DNA of 64,000 nucleotides from Parasedimentitalea marina (GTDB lineage: Bacteria; Pseudomonadota; Alphaproteobacteria; Rhodobacterales; Rhodobacteraceae), in NCBI RefSeq assembly GCF_004006175.1, contig NZ_CP033219.1, positions 2,046,001 through 2,110,000 of the forward strand. The letters are read 5' to 3'. Shown piece after piece: positions 25,277 to 34,213 of this stretch (the stretch's first letter is position 1; each line of letters starts with the position of its first letter). A program made the translations under genes and the position numbers. A model generated the notes under the pieces. That model was given only the letters and a program-made list of their open reading frames with translations, was not told where the DNA came from and ran no database searches.

Positions 25277-25966
25277 TTACTCTGACGGCACATCTTCAGG
25301 GAGAGTTGGGTCTTTCGAATTTGGATAGACTAGTCCAGCAGAAATGACCAATTTGGCGGCGTCTTCGACACTCATTTCCAACTCAATTACATCTTCTTCT
25401 GGCAGGAACAAAAGAAAGCCCGAGGTTGGGTTCGGCGTGGTTGGCAGGAAAATGCTCATCAGCTTTCCTTGGGGGTTTGTTTGTTTGTGGACTTCCCCCT
25501 TGGCTGTAGTTGAGACAAAACCAATCGCCCAGATGCCTTTTCGAGGGTATTGAATGAGGCAGGCCTTTTCGAAGCTACGTTCTGATTGGGCAAAGACGGT
25601 TTCGGAAATCTGCTTGATACCGGAATATATGGTCCGCACGACAGGCATGCGTTGGACCAGGCTTTCGGCAAAGGAAATCATCGAGCGACCCAAGATGCCT
25701 TTGGCGATCCAGCCGATGATGATCGTGAACAGTAGGAAGATGATCAATCCAATGCCTCGCAGATTGATCCCGATGTATTTTTCCGGCAGGATCGTTGCTG
25801 GCACCAGTGGCAGAACCACACTGTCGACCCAGCCCATCACCGACCAAAGCAACCAGATTGTCAGCCCAACAGGGGCGATAACCACGATGCCGGTCAAGAA
25901 GGACGATCGAAGCCGGGCAAAAAGGCCTGGTCGCCGATGGGGTTCTGGGTCAAATGGCGTTGTCAT
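25277..25966 (-). CDS. DUF502 family membrane protein
   Basis: 229 aa from ATG 25966 (a GTG four codons earlier is possible). Two transmembrane helices lie near the N-terminus (FLTGIVVIAPVGLTIWLLWSV and GIGLIIFLLFTIIIGWIA), followed by a cytoplasmic-looking domain with the DUF502 signature around PVVRTIYSGIKQISETVF and the GFLLFLPEEDVIELEMSVEDAAKLVIS end. Function in bacteria is not established. It precedes no obvious partner; psuG and psuK on the same strand are about 80 bp upstream. Confidence 0.88.
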   Translation of the reverse strand: MTTPFDPEPHRRPGLFARLRSSFLTGIVVIAPVGLTIWLLWSVMGWVDSVVLPLVPATILPEKYIGINLRGIGLIIFLLFTIIIGWIAKGILGRSMISFAESLVQRMPVVRTIYSGIKQISETVFAQSERSFEKACLIQYPRKGIWAIGFVSTTAKGEVHKQTNPQGKLMSIFLPTTPNPTSGFLLFLPEEDVIELEMSVEDAAKLVISAGLVYPNSKDPTLPEDVPSE

Positions 25967-26045
25967 AAGTCTTTTCACTATTGATCGGGTGCAAGTTAGG
26001 TAATTTGCCCGGCGGCGGCAATGGTCTCACATCAATCTCTGATGG

Positions 26046-26960
26046 TCAGACCCGCAAAGAGATTAACGCGCGCGCAATCTGTGAGGCCAAGCGTGCATTG
26101 TTGCGCACAAGGGCGATGTTGGCCGTCAAAGACCGGCCCTCGGTCAATTCAAAGATCCGCTGAAGCAGGAAAGGCGTGACAGCTTTTCCACTGACCCCTT
26201 TCGCGTCTGCCTCGGCCTGTGCCTGGGTGATGACCGGGGCAAGGGTTTCTGCAGCGATTTCGTCAGCCTTGGGGATTGGGTTGGCGATCAGTTGGCCGCC
26301 TGGAAGGCCTACAGCCTGGCGCATTGCGTGCGCACGAGCAATTTGGTCTGCATCATCCATGCGCAAGGGGACTGACAAGTCGGATTGAGAAGACCAAAAG
26401 GCCGGAAACGAGTCCTGCCCATATCCGATGACCGGTACCCCTTGAGTTTCCAGCACCTCAAGCGTTTTTGGAACGTCCAGTATCGCCTTGGCCCCAGCGG
26501 CGACAACGGTGACCGGAGTGGCCGCGAGTTCTAACAGGTCTGCCGAGATGTCAAAGCTCGATTCTGCGCCCTTATGAACACCGCCAATGCCGCCCGTCGC
26601 AAAGACCTGGATGCCAGCCAAATGGGCAGCGATCATAGTTGCAGCAACCGTTGTTGCACCTGTTCCACCATTGGCCAAACAGGCTGCAAAATCAGCGCGC
26701 GATAGTTTGGCGACGTCTTTCGCTTGTCCTAGCTTCTGTAGCTGGTCGGCTTCGAGACCCACATGCAAATGGCCGTCGATAACAGCGATAGTGGCCGGAG
26801 TAGCGCCCGCATCACGAATGTCCTGCTCGACTTGTGCGGCAACTTCTATGTTTTGCGGATAGGGCATGCCATGGGTGATGATGGTGCTTTCAAGCGCCAC
26901 AAGAGCCGTTCCCGCAGCTTTGGCCGCTTTGACCTCAGCCGAATATTTGATGTCGATCAC
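26046..26960 (-). CDS. psuG: Pseudouridine-5'-phosphate glycosidase
   Basis: 304 aa. GTG start at 26960 overlaps the psuK stop by four bases (GTGA) and has AGGAG about 10 bp upstream. Family signatures are ALESTIITHGMPYPQN near the start, NGGTGATTVAATM, and ATGGIGGVHKGAE with the catalytic Lys. PsuG reversibly cleaves pseudouridine 5'-phosphate to uracil and ribose 5-phosphate, in the cytosol. Together with PsuK it salvages pseudouridine from RNA turnover. Confidence 0.95.
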   Translation of the reverse strand: MIDIKYSAEVKAAKAAGTALVALESTIITHGMPYPQNIEVAAQVEQDIRDAGATPATIAVIDGHLHVGLEADQLQKLGQAKDVAKLSRADFAACLANGGTGATTVAATMIAAHLAGIQVFATGGIGGVHKGAESSFDISADLLELAATPVTVVAAGAKAILDVPKTLEVLETQGVPVIGYGQDSFPAFWSSQSDLSVPLRMDDADQIARAHAMRQAVGLPGGQLIANPIPKADEIAAETLAPVITQAQAEADAKGVSGKAVTPFLLQRIFELTEGRSLTANIALVRNNARLASQIARALISLRV

Positions 26961-27865
26961 AATGGGGGTTCTCCTGAAACATAGGTAGCTGCAGCCTTAA
27001 GCGCAGAGGCGAGTGCGGCTTCACAGGTGTCGCCGCGGCTTTCCGCTGCGATATGAGCCGCCATAAAGGTATCTCCAGCCCCAGTGACGCGCGCAACAGT
27101 GACGCGGGGTGGGACGAGCGTGATAAGTGAACGTGTGCTGGCTTCGGTTGCGGAACTGCCGCCGTCGGTGACCAGAACACGACAGGCCCCCCGGTCCAGC
27201 ATCGCCTTGGCCGCAGTCTCACTGTCGGTAAAGTCGGCCTGACACAGCAGCCCGGCCTCTTCGAGGTTAACATAAAGCGTACCCCGATTGCAGGTCAGGA
27301 ATGGACGCAAACGTTCTGCCTTGCCCGGTGAGGCAGGTGCAACACGAAGATCTGCCGCGTCAAACGCAGGGTCATTGGCGATGTCGTCCAGCAGCGACAA
27401 GGTCAGGTTGCCGTCCAGCGCAATTGGGCCTGTGAAAGGGGAAGTGGGGGATCCAAGGCTACCGTCACGCAAAGGTTTTAGAATTTTGTCTCCGGCCGCC
27501 TCTAAGGAATGGGCGTCGGCGATCGCAGCGATCAGGCCATTTGCGCCTTCGACCGCCATGTAGCGATCTGTGGGCAGGTCATCAGACCGGTATATGTAAT
27601 CCGTCACAAGCCCGAGTCGCGCGCAGGCAGCTATTAGCTCGACACCTTCGTCATCGCGACCGACGGCACTGAGAAGTGCAGGTTTTAAACCAAAGCGCGC
27701 GAGTGTCATTGCAATGTTCATTGCCACGCCACCGGGTAATTGGGTGATACGTCCCGGCATGTCCGATCCACGTCGCATTTCCACCGGCGAACGACCGATA
27801 ATATCCCACAGGACTGAACCAATACAAAGAATGTTTGGCGTCGGCTGAGTGTTGTTCTGTGTCAT
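26957..27865 (-). CDS. psuK: PfkB-family pseudouridine kinase
   Basis: 302 aa from ATG 27865; a TTG 42 bases earlier is in frame but less likely. Ribokinase/PfkB fold: GGVAMNIAMTLARFG near residue 45, and the C-terminal GAGDTFMAAHIA motif with catalytic Asp. The neighbouring psuG, overlapping by four bases, assigns pseudouridine as the substrate. It phosphorylates pseudouridine so that PsuG can cleave it. No transporter gene is adjacent. Confidence 0.88.
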   Translation of the reverse strand: MTQNNTQPTPNILCIGSVLWDIIGRSPVEMRRGSDMPGRITQLPGGVAMNIAMTLARFGLKPALLSAVGRDDEGVELIAACARLGLVTDYIYRSDDLPTDRYMAVEGANGLIAAIADAHSLEAAGDKILKPLRDGSLGSPTSPFTGPIALDGNLTLSLLDDIANDPAFDAADLRVAPASPGKAERLRPFLTCNRGTLYVNLEEAGLLCQADFTDSETAAKAMLDRGACRVLVTDGGSSATEASTRSLITLVPPRVTVARVTGAGDTFMAAHIAAESRGDTCEAALASALKAAATYVSGEPPL

Positions 27866-27913
27866 GCAGGTGTTCTGCCCAGTTTTACAGCGCCTCGCAA
27901 GCGGCAACCTGCG

Positions 27914-28723
27914 TTAGGGCGTGGCAAATGTTAGCGCAGCCCACAGGGATTCCCAGACCGGATCCCCAGATTGCGGTGCTGGGCGCAGCACAACAGCGTC
28001 CAACAGATAGGTGTGACCCGGTTTAACCGGTACCTGTACGAGACCCTGAGAATCAGTTTTTTGCAGGAAAACCAACACTTTGCCATTTGGCCCGCGTTCA
28101 AAAATCTCGATTTGAGCAGAGCCACGAGCAGTGCCCTGATAGTAAAGCCGGACCGACATGCCCAAGGACAGGTCATCGGTATAAGGGTTGGCAAGTGCCA
28201 CAAATTCAGTCTCCATCCCCTGAAAGTGATCGGAGCCTTCGCCATTTTCGACGGCAATCAAGGTTTTAGCGTATCGTGTGTAACTTTCTGCAAAACCTTG
28301 GCTGGGCAATCTTCGGGCCTGATGCTGTTTGGGAATGTCGACAAAGCCTTTATGATCAACAAATGTCTGAAATTGCACCCAGGTTTCGTAGGTTATTGTC
28401 TGTGGTGCAGTTTCGTGAGTGATGATTAGCAATCCCGGTTCCGCTTGAGAGAGTTGAAACGCCGGAAGATCTCCCATCCGGCCTTGATAGGCTGTGGTCA
28501 AATCCCCCTGCGTTACGTCAAAACGCCGCGTTCGTCTTGCAAAAAACACCTGATTGGCACCGCTGAAGTTCTGGCCGTTTCGGAGATCCGCAATTACCGG
28601 GGCTCCTGATTCCACTTGATATTTCTGTGGTTCAATCCAAAACTCGTGCGAAAGGGCAGGCAGGGTGGATAGGACCAGGCCAATAAGAACAAAATTAAGA
28701 CGGCGGTATAGGCAGATGAACAT
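27914..28723 (-). CDS. DUF4198 domain-containing periplasmic protein
   Basis: 269 aa from ATG 28723. An N-terminal signal peptide (LNFVLIGLVLSTLPALSHE) precedes the typical DUF4198 start HEFWIEPQKYQVESG, with further beta-rich sequence to the end (GHTYLLDAVVLRPA). In the family these are exported proteins often linked to nickel, cobalt or other metal uptake. It is divergent from a HupE/UreJ-type permease, which fits that role, and the two annotated starts overlap by 8 bases. The metal is not determined. Confidence 0.82.
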   Translation of the reverse strand: MFICLYRRLNFVLIGLVLSTLPALSHEFWIEPQKYQVESGAPVIADLRNGQNFSGANQVFFARRTRRFDVTQGDLTTAYQGRMGDLPAFQLSQAEPGLLIITHETAPQTITYETWVQFQTFVDHKGFVDIPKQHQARRLPSQGFAESYTRYAKTLIAVENGEGSDHFQGMETEFVALANPYTDDLSLGMSVRLYYQGTARGSAQIEIFERGPNGKVLVFLQKTDSQGLVQVPVKPGHTYLLDAVVLRPAPQSGDPVWESLWAALTFATP

Positions 28724-29867
28724 TCGCAAAACCTTATGGGCACTGGGGAACAGGCTGGCTGTGACAATATATTTGTCAAGCATTGCTTTGACTGCCCTGG
28801 TATCGGGCGGAAACGCACATGAAGTAACGCCGACCATTGCCGATTTTCGGGTTGAGGACGGACAGATCGCGCTTGATCTGCGATTGAACGTCGAAGCCTT
28901 CGTTGCTGGCATAAATCTGGACGGAATGGATGACACCAACGAATCCGATCAGGCCAAAGACTACGACAGCCTTCGCGGGCTGGGTCAGGAGGAGCTGGAA
29001 CCCATGGTGCGTCAGTTCGCCGAGGAATGGTTGGAAACTGTCCGGGTTACTGCGGGTAGTACGCTCCAACTTAGCGTTTCAGAGGTGGTCATTCCCGAAG
29101 TGGGCGATATTGATTTGCCCCGTGCGTCCTATTTATTGTTGAACGGACGTGTCCCGGAAACGGCCCGCAGCTTGACTGTTTATTGGCCCAAGGGGTCAGG
29201 TGGCGTGGTGCTCAGGCAGAACGGTGTAGAGGAACCTTACACTGGGTATTTGCAGGGCGGTGAAACCACCCCCCTTATTCCATTGGCCGGCGGAGCGGCC
29301 CTAACGGCCCAGGAGACCTTTGTTGATTACCTGCCGATTGGCTTCGAACATATTCTGCCCCTAGGTCTGGATCACATATTATTCGTTCTGGGCCTCTTTT
29401 TCCTGAGCCCGCGACTGCGGCCGCTGCTGTGGCAGGTAAGTGCCTTTACGGTTGCTCACACCATAACTTTGGCTCTGGGCGCTCTGGGATGGGTTCTGGT
29501 GTCGCCTAACATCGTTGAGCCCTTGATTGCGGCCTCCATTGTCTACGTGGCGGTGGAAAATATCTTTCTTCGCCGACTGACGGTCTGGAGACCCTTGGTG
29601 ATATTTGGATTTGGATTATTACACGGGCTTGGGTTTGCATCGATACTGGGCGACATCGGGTTGCCGGGCGACCAGTTTGTCGCCGCATTGATCGGGTTCA
29701 ATGTTGGCGTAGAACTGGGGCAGTTGACGGTGATTGCAATCGCCTTTGCCACAGTCAGCGTTTGGTTCCGCGCGCACCCCAAGTATCGTGGCCGGGTGGC
29801 CATACCGGCTTCGATCACCATTGCAGTGATCGGAGCATATTGGTTTGTCGAGCGCGTGTTTCTGTAA
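28716..29867 (+). CDS. HupE/UreJ family membrane protein
   Basis: 383 aa from ATG 28716. A signal-like N-terminus (LAVTIYLSSIALTALVSGGNA, then HE) is followed by a soluble extracytoplasmic domain of about 190 residues and then a HupE/UreJ-type membrane domain. The metal-permease motifs are FEHILPLGLDHILFVLGLFF and FGFGLLHGLGFASIL. Six or seven helices run to the C-terminus. Family members import nickel or cobalt. The extended N-terminal domain and divergent DUF4198 gene suggest a two-part metal capture and import unit; this is inference. Confidence 0.85.
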   Translation: MNIRKTLWALGNRLAVTIYLSSIALTALVSGGNAHEVTPTIADFRVEDGQIALDLRLNVEAFVAGINLDGMDDTNESDQAKDYDSLRGLGQEELEPMVRQFAEEWLETVRVTAGSTLQLSVSEVVIPEVGDIDLPRASYLLLNGRVPETARSLTVYWPKGSGGVVLRQNGVEEPYTGYLQGGETTPLIPLAGGAALTAQETFVDYLPIGFEHILPLGLDHILFVLGLFFLSPRLRPLLWQVSAFTVAHTITLALGALGWVLVSPNIVEPLIAASIVYVAVENIFLRRLTVWRPLVIFGFGLLHGLGFASILGDIGLPGDQFVAALIGFNVGVELGQLTVIAIAFATVSVWFRAHPKYRGRVAIPASITIAVIGAYWFVERVFL

Positions 29868-29872
29868 ACGGC

Positions 29873-30493
29873 TTAGCTCATCGCGGCCGTGAGGCGCTGC
29901 AGTGCCGCAACCGGGTTCTCGTCCCGCCAGATCTCGTCGCCGACACCAAAGAAGTCGGTAAAGGGCGATACGGTCCGAACCAGGTCTTCGGTCAGGCCGC
30001 CTTCGGCAACCATCGGGACCTCGATCATTTCTGACCACCATTTGAACAAATCAAGATCTGCAATGGCGCCGTCGCCCAGCCCCGACGTGCCAACCGGACC
30101 AAAGCTGACGTAATCCGCGCCAGCCTCGGCGGCGGAAATGCCGTCATGATTGGAGGCGCCACAAAAACTGCCAACAATGGTGTCTGCGCCCATTGCCTTG
30201 CGGGTGGCGCGAACCGAGCGTGCGGAATCAGTCAGGTGGACACCGTCCAGCCCAAGGCGCTCGGCCAGGATTTGGTGGTCGGATATAACAATGGCGACGT
30301 CCCGTGCATGAGTCACTTCGCGCAGGGCGTCAGCTGCCCGGCTCAGAGTGTCTTCGTCCCGGCTCGCCAAATCCAGACGCAGACAGGCAACGTCAGTGGA
30401 ATCCAAAACCTTGGCCAGTTGATCGGGAAATTGGCCCAGCTCGAAACTTGGCGGTGTGATCAGATAGATCTGCGGTTTCTCTGGGCTGTCCAT
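29873..30493 (-). CDS. ThiE/TenI-like protein (thiamine phosphate synthase family)
   Basis: 206 aa from ATG 30493 with AAGGA about 8 bp upstream. TIM-barrel of the ThiE/TenI family: IYLITPPS at the start, LAERLGLDGVHLTDS, and GADYVSFGPVGTS. The phosphate-binding end MVAEGGLTEDLVRT is also present. Canonical residues are altered: the usual GQxD after DGVHL is TDSAR, and the TxTK loop after the GP motif reads TSGLGDG. The enzyme would join the pyrimidine and thiazole phosphates, but with these changes activity is uncertain. It overlaps no neighbour and is convergent with hupE and divergent from trmJ. No other thi gene is nearby. Confidence 0.75.
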   Translation of the reverse strand: MDSPEKPQIYLITPPSFELGQFPDQLAKVLDSTDVACLRLDLASRDEDTLSRAADALREVTHARDVAIVISDHQILAERLGLDGVHLTDSARSVRATRKAMGADTIVGSFCGASNHDGISAAEAGADYVSFGPVGTSGLGDGAIADLDLFKWWSEMIEVPMVAEGGLTEDLVRTVSPFTDFFGVGDEIWRDENPVAALQRLTAAMS

Positions 30494-30654
30494 GGGTCCG
30501 GTCCTTATTATATCTTGCGGCTGTTTAGCGTATAAAGTTGTAGGTGCAAGGTTTATAGGGTGCTGACAGAGTATTCGTGATGTCACGGAAATGCCAGATC
30601 TTGCTCTGATGGCGATTGCAGACTAGATCGAAGCGACGTTTCAGAGAGAGTACC

Positions 30655-31404
30655 ATGCCAAGCCAGACCTCACAGCCCGCCTTTGTTTTGGTCCGCCCCC
30701 AGATGGGCGAAAATATCGGGGCCGCAGCCCGCGCAATGTGGAATTTTGGCTTGGACCGAATGCGCATTGTGGCGCCGCGTGATGGCTGGCCCAGTCCCAA
30801 GGCGGTTGCCATGGCATCGGGGGCTGGACGTTTGCTGGACGAGGCACGCCTAAGCCCGGATGTGCCGGATGCTCTGGCTGACTGTTCCTTTGTGTTTGCG
30901 ACGACAGCCCGGCAACGCGGTTTGACCAAACCGGTTTTCAGCCCAGAAGCAGCGATGAAACTGGCGGCCGAAAAAATAGCCGCCGGAGAAAAAGTTGCGG
31001 TGATGTTCGGGCCGGAACGGGCCGGGCTGGAAAATGAGGATGTGGCCAAAGCCAATGCCATCATTTCGGTACCCGTGAACCCGGCATATGGCTCTTTGAA
31101 TTTGGGCCAGTGTGTGCTGCTGACCGCCTACGAGTGGCAAAGGCAAGTGGGAAAAATCGAGCACGAAGTGGTCGAAATGGGCAAGGCGGATTGGGCCACC
31201 GGTGTCGAAATCGAGAAATTGTCGGACCATTATGAAGGCCGCCTGGACGAAGCCGGGTTCTTTTTCCCACCTGCAAAAGCGCCAAATATGAAGGTCAATC
31301 TGCGCAATTTGTGGAGCAGAATGGCGCTTACCAACGCAGATGTGCAAATGCTGCACGGGATCATGCGGCAGATGGTTCGCTGGAAACAACGCGGTGATGA
31401 ATAA
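30655..31404 (+). CDS. trmJ: tRNA (cytidine/uridine-32-2'-O)-methyltransferase TrmJ
   Basis: 249 aa from ATG 30655 with AGAGAGAG upstream. SPOUT methyltransferase: motif 1 FVLVRPQMGENIGAAARAM at residues 9-27, motif 2 VMFGPERAGLENEDVAKAN, and motif 3 SLNLGQCVLLTAYEW forming the SAM-binding knot. A C-terminal helical extension (GRLDEAGFFFPP, then a LRNLWSRM helix) is typical for TrmJ. It methylates the ribose of position 32 in the tRNA anticodon loop. It lies upstream of ctaA on the same strand, 59 bp apart. Confidence 0.93.
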   Translation: MPSQTSQPAFVLVRPQMGENIGAAARAMWNFGLDRMRIVAPRDGWPSPKAVAMASGAGRLLDEARLSPDVPDALADCSFVFATTARQRGLTKPVFSPEAAMKLAAEKIAAGEKVAVMFGPERAGLENEDVAKANAIISVPVNPAYGSLNLGQCVLLTAYEWQRQVGKIEHEVVEMGKADWATGVEIEKLSDHYEGRLDEAGFFFPPAKAPNMKVNLRNLWSRMALTNADVQMLHGIMRQMVRWKQRGDE

Positions 31405-31463
31405 GCCGACTGGACCTCTGTGGGGCAGGGTTCTAGCGTGGCGATGAATTGAGTGAGGCAAGC

Positions 31464-32609
31464 ATGAGCAAGCGTAGCATTTTTGAAGACGTCGAGGGTG
31501 AGAGATCCGACAAACCGGCAATCCAACCTGGCCTGATTAACCGGGATAACGGCGGCGCCCGAGGTGCAATTCGGGCTTGGTTGATGGTGCTGTTTGCGCT
31601 GGTGGTCGCAATGATTGTTGTTGGTGGGCTGACGCGTCTGACAGACAGTGGCCTGTCGATTACCGAGTGGAAACCGATCACCGGTGCAGTGCCTCCGCTG
31701 AGCGAATCTGATTGGCAAGCCGAGTTCGACAAATATCAGCAAATCGATCAATGGCGCATTGAAAACCAATGGATGCAGCTGGACGATTTCAAGGCGATCT
31801 ATTGGTGGGAGTGGAGCCACCGACAGCTAGGCCGGGTGATGGGACTGATCTGGGCGCTTGGATTTTTTGGCTTCCTTATAGCTCGTAAAATCCCGACTGG
31901 ATGGACCGATAAGCTGGCACTGCCAGGGCTGCTGGGAGGCCTGCAAGGTGGCATAGGATGGTGGATGGTCGCATCGGGCGTAACACAGGGCGAGGGCATG
32001 GTGTCTGTTGCCTCATATCGACTGGCACTCCACCTTGGATTGGCCTTTGTCATCCTTGGATTCATCGCATGGTACATGATGATGTTGTCGCGCGGAGATA
32101 GAGCCTTGATGCAGGCGCGCCGAGCCAAGGAAATCAAGCTGTTTGGGCTTTCCACAGGTTTGATGCATTTTGCGTTTTTGCAAATTTTACTGGGCGCCTT
32201 GGTGGCTGGCATTGATGCAGGTCGGTCTTATACGGATTGGCCGTTAATGGGCGGACGGGTATTTCCGCAAAATGCTCTGTTGCTCGAACCCATGTGGCGA
32301 AACTTCTTTGAAAGCCCGGGTTTAGTTCAATTCATTCACCGAATGAGCGGGTATTTACTGGGCTTATTTGCCGGTTTCGTTTGGCTGAAGGGGCGGCGTA
32401 GTGCACACCTAAAAACGCAAAGCTCCTTTCACGCAGCCTTTGCAGTTTTGTTCCTGCAGATTGTTCTGGGCATTATTACTGTTGTCTACGGCGCCCCCTG
32501 GCAGGTGGCTATCTTACACCAGTTGATGGCGGTGGTGATCTGGGTCTTGATCCTGCGCGCTCGCTTTTTGTCAGCTTACCCAATTCCCACATCAATCAAG
32601 GACATTTAA
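31464..32609 (+). CDS. ctaA: Heme A synthase (Cox15/CtaA)
   Basis: 381 aa from ATG 31464 with GAGG 6 bp upstream; a TTG at 31449 is in frame. Eight hydrophobic helices with the expected heme-ligand histidines, including WWEWSHRQLGRVMGL and QFIHRMSGYLLGL, plus the VVGGLTRLTDSGLSITEWKPITGAVPP start and GALVAGIDAGRSYTDWPLMGG segment. It oxidises heme O to heme A for aa3-type cytochrome oxidase, in the inner membrane. The M32 carboxypeptidase gene begins two bases after its stop. Confidence 0.96.
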   Translation: MSKRSIFEDVEGERSDKPAIQPGLINRDNGGARGAIRAWLMVLFALVVAMIVVGGLTRLTDSGLSITEWKPITGAVPPLSESDWQAEFDKYQQIDQWRIENQWMQLDDFKAIYWWEWSHRQLGRVMGLIWALGFFGFLIARKIPTGWTDKLALPGLLGGLQGGIGWWMVASGVTQGEGMVSVASYRLALHLGLAFVILGFIAWYMMMLSRGDRALMQARRAKEIKLFGLSTGLMHFAFLQILLGALVAGIDAGRSYTDWPLMGGRVFPQNALLLEPMWRNFFESPGLVQFIHRMSGYLLGLFAGFVWLKGRRSAHLKTQSSFHAAFAVLFLQIVLGIITVVYGAPWQVAILHQLMAVVIWVLILRARFLSAYPIPTSIKDI

Positions 32610-32611
32610 CA

Positions 32612-34081
32612 ATGAGCGCATTTGATGAACTGATGCTTTTCCAACGCGACACGCAAGCTCTTGGTGAGGTTGCAGGGCGGTTGGGTTGGGACCAGGAAAC
32701 CATGATGCCGCGTGGCGCGGCGCCCCAGCGAGGCGAGGAAATGGCGGCCCTTGAAGCGATTTTGCACGCCCGCCGTATGGATCCAAAAGTGGCAGAATGG
32801 CTGGATAAGGCAGAGGCCCCAGACGCGGCAGGTACCGCCCATCTGAGAGAGATCCAGCGGGGCTTTGACCGGGCCCAAAAGGTGCCGGCGGACCTGGCGA
32901 AAAAGCTGGCTCAACTGACCTCGGAGTCACAGGGCAAATGGGCCGCTGCGCGGGCCGACGAAGATGTCGCTGCGTTCGTTCCGGTGCTGGAAGAGGTCGT
33001 CGCGCTGAAGCGTGAAGAGGGCGCAGCACTGGCCAATGGTGGCCACCTTTATGATGCCATGATCGAGGATTATGAGCATGGCACCACCAGCGCCCAGATT
33101 GCGCAGATTTTTGATGCTATGCGGCCACGACTGGTCAATCTCCGCTCTGCAGTGTTGGAGCGACCTGCGCCAAAGGGTTTGAGCGGTGTGTTCGACGAGC
33201 CCAAGCAGATGAAGCTGACGCGAAAACTGGCCAAGACGTTTGGCTACGACATGAACCACGGCCGCGTGGATAAGGCAGTGCATCCGTTTAGCTCGGGCAG
33301 TGGGTTGGATGTGCGTATCACCACCCGAACCAGCGCAGACGATCCGTTCAACTGCTTCTATTCCACAATCCACGAAGTTGGTCATGCGTGCTATGAGCAA
33401 AACATCGATAAGGCTTACTTGCTGACACCATTGGGCCGCGGCGTTTCGATGGGTGTGCATGAAAGCCAAAGCCGGATCTACGAGAACCAAATCGGACGTG
33501 GACGTGCCCTTACCGGTTGGTTGTTTGAACAAATGACCGAGGTCTTTGGCGACTTTGGCGTTGCCGATGCCGACGGATTTTATGCAGCGGTCAACAAAGT
33601 TCATAACGGCTATATCCGGACCGAGGCGGATGAAATTCAGTATAATCTCCACGTGATGCTGCGATTCGATTTAGAGCGAGCCTTGATGTCAGGTGATCTG
33701 CAAGTCGCAGATCTAGAGGCTGCCTGGAATGATCGCTTCAAGGCCGATTTTGGCTACGACGTGGACAAACCATCAAATGGCTGCTTGCAGGACGTTCATT
33801 GGTCGGTTGGTCTGTTTGGGTATTTTCCGACATATAGTTTGGGCAATGTCTATGCGGGGTGCTTGCACCAGACATTACGCAAGGCCATTCCGGATTTGGA
33901 TCAGAATTTGGCATTGGGTGACACTTCGGGGGCAACTGGCTGGCTACAACAAAATCTGCAGCAGTATGGTGGATTGCGGTCACCGCGGGACACGATTGCA
34001 CATGCCGCTGGAATGGCCCCGACACATGAGCCGCTGCTGGACTATCTTGAGGCAAAGTTTGGCGAGATCTACGATCTGTAG
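32612..34081 (+). CDS. M32 family metallocarboxypeptidase
   Basis: 489 aa, standard for the family. The zinc motif HEVGH is at residues 254-258 (in YSTIHEVGHACYEQN), with a downstream glutamate helix ESQSRIYENQIG. Typical substrate segments are YDMNHGRVDKAVHPFSSG and DVRITTR. It is a cytoplasmic carboxypeptidase that removes C-terminal residues, helping peptide recycling. The start lies two bases after ctaA, so the pair is cotranscribed, though no functional link to heme A is known. A strong terminator follows. Confidence 0.94.
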   Translation: MSAFDELMLFQRDTQALGEVAGRLGWDQETMMPRGAAPQRGEEMAALEAILHARRMDPKVAEWLDKAEAPDAAGTAHLREIQRGFDRAQKVPADLAKKLAQLTSESQGKWAAARADEDVAAFVPVLEEVVALKREEGAALANGGHLYDAMIEDYEHGTTSAQIAQIFDAMRPRLVNLRSAVLERPAPKGLSGVFDEPKQMKLTRKLAKTFGYDMNHGRVDKAVHPFSSGSGLDVRITTRTSADDPFNCFYSTIHEVGHACYEQNIDKAYLLTPLGRGVSMGVHESQSRIYENQIGRGRALTGWLFEQMTEVFGDFGVADADGFYAAVNKVHNGYIRTEADEIQYNLHVMLRFDLERALMSGDLQVADLEAAWNDRFKADFGYDVDKPSNGCLQDVHWSVGLFGYFPTYSLGNVYAGCLHQTLRKAIPDLDQNLALGDTSGATGWLQQNLQQYGGLRSPRDTIAHAAGMAPTHEPLLDYLEAKFGEIYDL

Positions 34082-34153
34082 AGAGTTGCGGTTTCAAATA
34101 TTGGGTTTGGTTTTGTATAAGTTTACAGAGACCGTTTCAGGCTCCAATTAAGT

Positions 34154-34188
34154 AAAAAAGCGCCACCCAGACTTGGGTGGCGCTTTTC
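34154..34188. terminator. Bidirectional terminator between M32 peptidase and gyrA
   Basis: A perfect 14-bp stem (34156-34169 with 34174-34187), loop GACT, with A and T runs on the two sides. It lies between the convergent stops of the M32 gene and gyrA. Confidence 0.92.
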
Positions 34189-34213
34189 TTACTTAGTGAC
34201 GAGAAGGCAGACT

